Shown here: piece by piece, positions 31,534 through 36,558 of the stretch
Layout of the letters: each line of letters starts with the position of its first letter
Position numbering within the stretch: position 1 is the stretch's first letter
Origin: Chloroflexota bacterium
Lineage (GTDB): Bacteria; Chloroflexota; Dehalococcoidia; Lucifugimonadales; SAR202-VII-2
Assembly (NCBI GenBank): GCA_003228115.1
Contig: QEVV01000013.1
Coordinates: forward strand, 1-36,558
Length of the DNA stretch: 36,558 nucleotides
Direction: 5' to 3'
Position numbers and translations under genes: made by a program
Notes under the pieces: generated by a model
The model's database searches: none
The model's input: the letters and a program-made list of their open reading frames with translations, nothing else
What the model was told of the DNA's origin: nothing

Positions 31534-33935
31534 TCGGCTAGCTCCGGAATGAGAGGCAGGGTTGCGAAGGTGTCGCTCGGCCCCGATGGCGCGACGACGT
31601 CCTGGGGCCTTCCCAGGGGAGCGAAGGTGCTAACCATGTAGTGTCCCGGTGGCAGGTTCATGACCAGTCGGCTCAGCGCGTGGGTCTCTTGGTCTATCCA
31701 GAACCAATAATCAGCTTGGTCACGGCCACTGTAGAAGGATACTACCTGATGCGGCCGGCCGCCCTCTTGGTGGACGCCCTCAAGCCGCGCTCCCTGGGCG
31801 TCAGCGGCGTAGTCGTAATCGGGGAAAAGGAAGGTGTTGACGCGTGTCCTTTCCTCCCACCCTCCATCATCCTGCAGGTACCACTGCAGATCGCCAGAGA
31901 TGATTGAACCCCCGCCCTCGTCGGTGGCGTATCTCGCTCGGTCGGGGGCCGCGTACTCCAGGACGAAGATCGCCCCGCTGATGTTGTTGCACTCGCGCAG
32001 AGATAGCAGCCTGTTTTGACTGGCGTCGCTGGCACGCAGGAGGTGGAGTCCGTCCGAGGCATTCGGCCCTGCCGGCACCAGGGGGCCGGCGAGGGGAAGA
32101 TCCGGCTCACTTCCCGTGAAGAAGTCCAGGAAGCGCTGGTATGCTGACCGCTTCGTCTCTGGCTCTGAAGCGACCCGGAACAAGAAGTCGAACAACCGGG
32201 CTTCCTCACCAGGCGGCACCACCCTCACCTGCGCAACCCAGGTTCCCACAATGCTCAACAGGTCGCTTCTCAGCGCAAAACTCCCAGGCGAGCGTCGCGC
32301 CAGGCTAAAGGGACCCTGGGTCAGGTCGCGGTCAAGCCGGGATAGCCTTACGGAGGCCTGAGTATCGTCTTCCAGGAAGTTGCCGAGAGGGTCTGTTACA
32401 TCCAGGAGGAGCGTGTTGACGCCAACCCGGTTTGGTGTGACTCCCAGGGTCACCAGCATATCCTGCCCGGCGCTCAGCACAGGCATGGCCACCGGAGCTT
32501 CCCGGGCGCGTCCCAGTGGGGGCGCGGCGTCTCGAGCGGGGGGCAGATTGGCCAATACTGCGGTCAAACCAAGGATTGTTACCGCCAAGAGGACTTCGCC
32601 TTGAACGCGAAGCTTTAAGCGCTTCGAGGCTTTGTCAAAGACATCCTGGGTGGTGGCTGCCCAGCGTAGTGGGTTGAATGGCCCAAGATGCACTCCCAGG
32701 AGGTTGAACAGAGCCATGCTCAAAGCAAGGCCAAGAACCGCAGTCTTCGCCAAGATGAGCACTCCATACGGAGTCTCGACAAGACCTTGGAGTGAAGCAA
32801 CATTGATCCAAACGTTGAACAGGCCGGTGGTTGCGATAACGCCCACCGAGACCATGGCCATGCGGGAAAAGCGGCGGATGGCAGCGGCTCGTGCCTCTCG
32901 CTCGGTTCGTGGGATTGAGGTGAAACAGAGGAGTAGGGATACAAGGCCACCCACCCACAAGGCAGCAGCGGCAAGGTGAAGGAAATCCGAGGCGATGCCG
33001 AAGGCCAAGAGCGGGCCATCAGAGGCTGCGGCGTGGCCTCTGATGCTACGTCCCAGCACCAAGAGCAATGCTGCCCCGGCCATAAGCCACAGGGTCTTTT
33101 TCCCACCCGCCTCCTGCGTGAATGATCGATAACCTACGAACCCGATTAGGACGGTGAGGGCCAGTCTGGCTGCCAGGAGCCATCCGACACCGCCTTGCCG
33201 CAGGAAGTCACCTGCGGCTGCGGGCTGAACGAAGGGCGCGGCAATCAGCGCCGCGCCTACCAGTACTAGGCCTGTCGTGATTTGGAGGGAGAAGCGTCGT
33301 TGGACGCGTTGAAGTGTCTCAGGCGCAGCTGGTCTAGCTAACGGCCCACGCAGGGCCAATGCGACGCCTATGCCCCCAACCACAAGAGCAAGGCCCAAGA
33401 GTTCAATCCATCTGACGGCGGTGTTGACGGGCGTTGGACGAGTCTCCAGCCCAGCGGAGACACCGGCCGCAGGTGAGCCTAGGAATAGGCGGCCGCCTCC
33501 ACTGACTGTGAAGCGAAATACATCAGATGATCGATGGCCGTCTGCCTGGGAGACTGCTTCCCACGCAACCGTGAATATCCCGGGTTCAAGGGGGCCCACC
33601 TTGGTGGCCATCGAGTGGTCATCGGTCTGCCGCGTGCCGCCTTCGTCGACTCGGTCGCCGGCTGCGTTATAGACCCGGATCTCGATGAGCACCGGGTCCA
33701 CAGCCTCCGATAGAACGACCACAACTTCGTGGGGGGCGTTTCCTAGAATGGCATCAGGGCGAGGATCAGCGCTTTCGAACTCAACGTGGGCGTGGGCGCT
33801 CTGGGCTCCAACCATCAGGGCGACCATCAACCCTAGGAAGCCGAGGGCTAATAAGAGGAAACGCGGGGTAGTCCCGCGGGCAAACATGCGTATGATTTCA
33901 ATCCCAACGGGCATCGTCATCATGACCGAGGCCAC
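31506..33935 (-). CDS. CopC-CopD copper-uptake fusion with extra C-terminal extracytoplasmic domains
   Basis: The 809-aa product has a signal peptide whose cut at SAHA leaves His50 (HVEFESADPRPDA) as the new N-terminal copper ligand of a CopC domain. The second ligand is His134 in QADGHRSSDVFRF, with Asp132. A CopD membrane domain (eight hydrophobic segments, about 170-450; ASDFLHLAAAALWVGG is typical) follows. Residues 480-575 resemble YtkA/FixH-like beta domains. Residues about 630-800 (YWFWIDQETHALSRLVM) look like an LppX/LprG-type fold. The protein likely handles copper at the cell surface. The start is uncertain: GTG 33935 has AGGA, while ATG 33887 gives a shorter signal. Confidence 0.88.
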   Translation of the reverse strand: MASVMMTMPVGIEIIRMFARGTTPRFLLLALGFLGLMVALMVGAQSAHAHVEFESADPRPDAILGNAPHEVVVVLSEAVDPVLIEIRVYNAAGDRVDEGGTRQTDDHSMATKVGPLEPGIFTVAWEAVSQADGHRSSDVFRFTVSGGGRLFLGSPAAGVSAGLETRPTPVNTAVRWIELLGLALVVGGIGVALALRGPLARPAAPETLQRVQRRFSLQITTGLVLVGAALIAAPFVQPAAAGDFLRQGGVGWLLAARLALTVLIGFVGYRSFTQEAGGKKTLWLMAGAALLLVLGRSIRGHAAASDGPLLAFGIASDFLHLAAAALWVGGLVSLLLCFTSIPRTEREARAAAIRRFSRMAMVSVGVIATTGLFNVWINVASLQGLVETPYGVLILAKTAVLGLALSMALFNLLGVHLGPFNPLRWAATTQDVFDKASKRLKLRVQGEVLLAVTILGLTAVLANLPPARDAAPPLGRAREAPVAMPVLSAGQDMLVTLGVTPNRVGVNTLLLDVTDPLGNFLEDDTQASVRLSRLDRDLTQGPFSLARRSPGSFALRSDLLSIVGTWVAQVRVVPPGEEARLFDFLFRVASEPETKRSAYQRFLDFFTGSEPDLPLAGPLVPAGPNASDGLHLLRASDASQNRLLSLRECNNISGAIFVLEYAAPDRARYATDEGGGSIISGDLQWYLQDDGGWEERTRVNTFLFPDYDYAADAQGARLEGVHQEGGRPHQVVSFYSGRDQADYWFWIDQETHALSRLVMNLPPGHYMVSTFAPLGRPQDVVAPSGPSDTFATLPLIPELADCAKYLPSS

Positions 33936-34093
33936 AGGTTCCTGGGGCCTTTTCGAAACGAAAGAGAAAGGTTGAACATTACTCTACAGGGTGGTGCGTG
34001 TGGCTGCGATGCCGGGCTCACTAGTCCTTGAAGCCTCGCTGTTTCTGTCGTGTGGGTTGTAGTATGGCCCAGCGCTAGCTTCGCGGAGGTTCG

Positions 34094-34957
34094 ATGATCG
34101 CCATTGGCGCCGCCATTTTGGCCGGCTTTTTTTATGCCCTGACATCCCTCTTCAGCCGCGTTGGCCTGGAGAGGGCGGAGCCTGGATCGGCGGCCATCGT
34201 CTCATCTTGGATCAATGCTCTGATCTTTTGGCCTATCTTCTTCTTTGTCCTGCCGGTGAGCATGCTGCGGAGCCTGGCGGTGTTGCCTTTCATCGCCGCC
34301 GGAATGGCGGGGCCGTTTTTGGGTCGGCTGACCCTTTATTACGCCATCAGACGCTTGGGGGTCTCGCTATCTGAACCTCTGTTCAACGCCCAGGTCATTT
34401 TCATCGCTCTGGGTGGCGTCATCTTCTTTGGGGAGCAGATAACGGTTTTTGGTGGGCTGGGCATAGGGATCCTGATGGTAGGGTTGGTATTCATCAGCAC
34501 CAACATGCAGGCGGGCAACATTGGCGTCGTGAAGAAGAAGCGCTACCTGCTCATCCCGCTGACGTCCGCCTTCTTTTTTGGCATTTCCACACTCGTGCGC
34601 AAGATTGGGCTGAACATTGAACCGGAGGTCTTTCTTGGCTTACCTGTCGCGGCCACTGCTTCGTTGTCTTCGCTGTACTTGAGTTCCCCCTTTACGAAGC
34701 AAGCGATTTCCATTCCGCGTAACCGGGCGCTGTTGCCGTTGGTTTTGGCCGGCCTAAGCAGCGCCACGGCTCAATTCTTGAGCCTCACATCGATTAGCCG
34801 CGGCGACTTGGTAGTGGTGATTCCCCTGCAGAACATGAGCCCAATCTTCACAATCGCCATCACTGCTCTGCTGCTGAGACGGCTCGAGAGGGTGACGGGT
34901 GGCGTGGTTGTGGGAGTGTTTCTCGTGGTTGCTGGGGCAGCGTTGGTGAATTTCTGA
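34094..34957 (+). CDS. EamA/DMT-family membrane transporter
   Basis: The 287-aa product starts at ATG 34094 with GGAGG. Ten hydrophobic helices in two five-helix halves give the drug/metabolite transporter fold. The first half ends with QVIFIALGGVIFFGEQI and the second with TSISRGDLVVVIPLQNM and VVGVFLVVAGAALVNF. The substrate is unknown. It is monocistronic and divergent from the CopC-CopD operon. Confidence 0.9.
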   Translation: MIAIGAAILAGFFYALTSLFSRVGLERAEPGSAAIVSSWINALIFWPIFFFVLPVSMLRSLAVLPFIAAGMAGPFLGRLTLYYAIRRLGVSLSEPLFNAQVIFIALGGVIFFGEQITVFGGLGIGILMVGLVFISTNMQAGNIGVVKKKRYLLIPLTSAFFFGISTLVRKIGLNIEPEVFLGLPVAATASLSSLYLSSPFTKQAISIPRNRALLPLVLAGLSSATAQFLSLTSISRGDLVVVIPLQNMSPIFTIAITALLLRRLERVTGGVVVGVFLVVAGAALVNF

Positions 34958-35018
34958 GCCGCGCCTCCGCCCCTGCGGCTTCCTCTGGGCTATAGCGGGC
35001 CTAGCAGACCAGGTGCAG

Positions 35019-35038
35019 GGGCGTTCAATTGAACGCCC
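35019..35038. repeat. Perfect 20-bp palindrome
   Basis: GGGCGTTCAA followed by its exact inverse TTGAACGCCC lies in the gap between convergent genes at 34957 and 35150. Flanking bases extend the pairing a little. It may be a weak terminator or one copy of a small dispersed palindromic family. Confidence 0.6.
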
Positions 35039-35149
35039 TTACGTTGGAATCGCGACGAGGATCGAGAATGACGACGCGGCTCGCAGGCAGTGGTCCAACC
35101 TTGCTCAGTCGAGGGGGGACCGGCGCCCCGCCATTGTGCGTACTAGAAA

Positions 35150-36412
35150 CTAACGATCTCCCGCTTCCGCAGCTGCTTTATCGAACAGCGCTTCAATTTC
35201 GACAGCGTTGGGGCTGTAGCGTGCGTGCGTGGCCTCAAAGACCGTACGGCTGAACTTCCGCCCCGAACCGAACTTATTTTCCTCAGTAGGCAGGGTCAGC
35301 ACCACGTTCTCCGACGGGTCCCGGAAAACGCACATCGGCTCTCCGCCGTCTTCGACGATCTGCATCTGATCATGGAGCATCTGCCGGTAGAGGATCACGC
35401 CCCTGTCCGACTCGCCCAGGCGTTCCAGAGAACGGTCCATGACCGGGCCCTGAACCACCCAAGCCAGGTTGTCTTGGGCGTCGATGGTGTCGTCAACAAG
35501 ACGGCCGTCGTCGAAGCGCAGAGGAATATCGTAGTAGGGAACGTGGTCCTGTTGGGGAAGCTCTGTTTCCGGAGCGAAGACTTCGTAGGCCCAGTGCATC
35601 GTGTTGTGGTCGTCTATGGGCACGCGATAGTGGTGCTCGTAAACACCGCCGCCACCGAGCCGGAGAACATTGGGGAAGAGCACTGGATGCCCCACCTTCC
35701 AATCGTCATCCTCTTCACTGCCACCCTCAACGAGGCGTCGTTTGATAAATCCGTAGTCGAATGTGTCGAAGTCGATCTTGACGTGCTTCTGCCAATAGAG
35801 GGGCCGTTCCTTATCCGGGGCCATGCGCTCCAGCACCTGGGCGAAGAAGCGCCCGTGAAGCCACTCGGTGTGGACCGGGTCAGCGGAATTCTCCATGCAC
35901 TGGAGCCAATTGCAGGGAAGTTGTGTTGAGCCAATCTCTCGGATGACATTGTTCCACGTGAAGACGTCCCACCGGGGCACCAGAGGCGCAGGCAGGGGTC
36001 CCATATAAGCGAAAAGGAGGCCGCCCAACGCCTCGACAGGGTAGGCGGGCAGCTTGATCTTGTCCTTGAATCGGCTTTCCGGACGGACGGTTTCTTCGAA
36101 GGGTTGCTCCGTGCATTGGCCGGCTTCGTCGTAAAGCCAGCCGTGATACATGCAGCGCAGGCCGTTTTCTTCAGGGATGCCGTAAGCGAGATTGACGCGG
36201 CGGTGGGCGCAATACCTGTCGATTAACCCGTAGGCGCCGCTCCGGTCCTTGTACAGCACCAGGTCCTCGCCTAAGAGACGGACCTCTCTGGTCGGCTCCT
36301 GATCCATTTGAGCGACGGCAGCAACGGGGTGCCAGTAACGCCGCAACAAATCACCCATTGGAGTGCCCGGACCTACTCTGGTGAGGCGTTCGTTCTCAGC
36401 GACGGTGAGCAA
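35150..36412 (-). CDS. Rieske non-heme iron oxygenase, large subunit
   Basis: The 420-aa product starts at TTG 36412 with GAGG upstream. The Rieske cluster is bound by Cys68-x-His70 (RYCAHRR) and Cys87-x2-His90 (RCMYHGW). The mononuclear iron ligands His181 and His186 lie in NSADPVHTEWLHG, the N-x2-D-x2-H-x4-H pattern; an Asp farther on supplies the third. GDLLRRYWHPV at the N-terminus is typical of phthalate/vanillate/carnitine-type enzymes. It should hydroxylate or dealkylate an organic acid or aromatic. No reductase gene is nearby. Confidence 0.92.
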   Translation of the reverse strand: MLTVAENERLTRVGPGTPMGDLLRRYWHPVAAVAQMDQEPTREVRLLGEDLVLYKDRSGAYGLIDRYCAHRRVNLAYGIPEENGLRCMYHGWLYDEAGQCTEQPFEETVRPESRFKDKIKLPAYPVEALGGLLFAYMGPLPAPLVPRWDVFTWNNVIREIGSTQLPCNWLQCMENSADPVHTEWLHGRFFAQVLERMAPDKERPLYWQKHVKIDFDTFDYGFIKRRLVEGGSEEDDDWKVGHPVLFPNVLRLGGGGVYEHHYRVPIDDHNTMHWAYEVFAPETELPQQDHVPYYDIPLRFDDGRLVDDTIDAQDNLAWVVQGPVMDRSLERLGESDRGVILYRQMLHDQMQIVEDGGEPMCVFRDPSENVVLTLPTEENKFGSGRKFSRTVFEATHARYSPNAVEIEALFDKAAAEAGDR

Positions 36413-36558
36413 TGGTTACCTCAGCCTATTCGTCGTCCTGAGCGAAGCGAAGGATCACAGCCCTCGCCCATGATCAACGTATCGCTGTTGTTTAACTTCC
36501 CTATGCTTTCTATAGCGCAAAAGCTGTGGTTCTTCGTCCCGGAGCCTGTGCTGAGCGA
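36413..36558. repeat. Intergenic edge with REP-like sequence
   Basis: TCGTCCTGAGCGAAGCGAAGG near 36429-36450 and a degenerate TTCGTCCCGGAGCCTG...TGAGCGA at the very end look like members of a dispersed intergenic family. No gene start is visible before the window ends. Confidence 0.35.

Overview
The window looks like a piece of a Chloroflexota genome, probably SAR202/Dehalococcoidia-like. I infer this from gene content and not from a marker gene: paired CaiB/BaiF CoA-transferases, a three-subunit xanthine/CO-dehydrogenase-type molybdoenzyme, a Rieske oxygenase, class II aldolases, a gamma-glutamyltransferase-like hydrolase and desulforedoxin-type mini-proteins, with moderate to high GC and several GTG/TTG starts. 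The placement is tentative.

Left part (1-4650) is an accessory, decaying region. It holds two exported proteins built from the same 50-residue repeat, one cut by the window edge and one with its signal peptide out of frame at a nine-base homopolymer. It also holds two unrelated orphan genes resembling phage terminase small subunits or HTH proteins, a duplicated 200-bp module whose small gene is broken in both copies, and an isochorismatase-family hydrolase. Two 3'-terminal tRNA fragments point outward and bracket about 2.4 kb. This fits repeated integration of small elements at tRNA genes.

Middle (4651-18429): an SDR protein lacking the catalytic Tyr/Lys, a NYN nuclease with a C-terminal LOTUS/OST-HTH-like domain, a double M16 peptidase, a small membrane protein, a multi-GAF sensor kinase split by a frameshift and followed by a receiver-only regulator, two stop-to-start-coupled CaiB/BaiF CoA-transferases (one apparently without the catalytic Asp), peptidyl-tRNA hydrolase and an unrecognised 420-aa protein.

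Right (18529-36558): a zinc-ribbon Nudix hydrolase, two tandem class II aldolase paralogues behind a clear promoter, an HflK/HflC-like pair, a relic of a molybdoenzyme C-terminus, a DUF4242-adenylyl cyclase fusion, the FAD/2Fe-2S/Mo-subunit operon, a small basic protein, a GGT-like Ntn-hydrolase, two tandem desulforedoxin-like proteins, a strong bidirectional terminator, a CopC-CopD fusion with an overlapping lipoprotein gene, an EamA permease and a Rieske oxygenase. These are mostly catabolic enzymes for small organic acids and N-heterocycles plus housekeeping. No CRISPR array, rRNA or intact transposase was seen.
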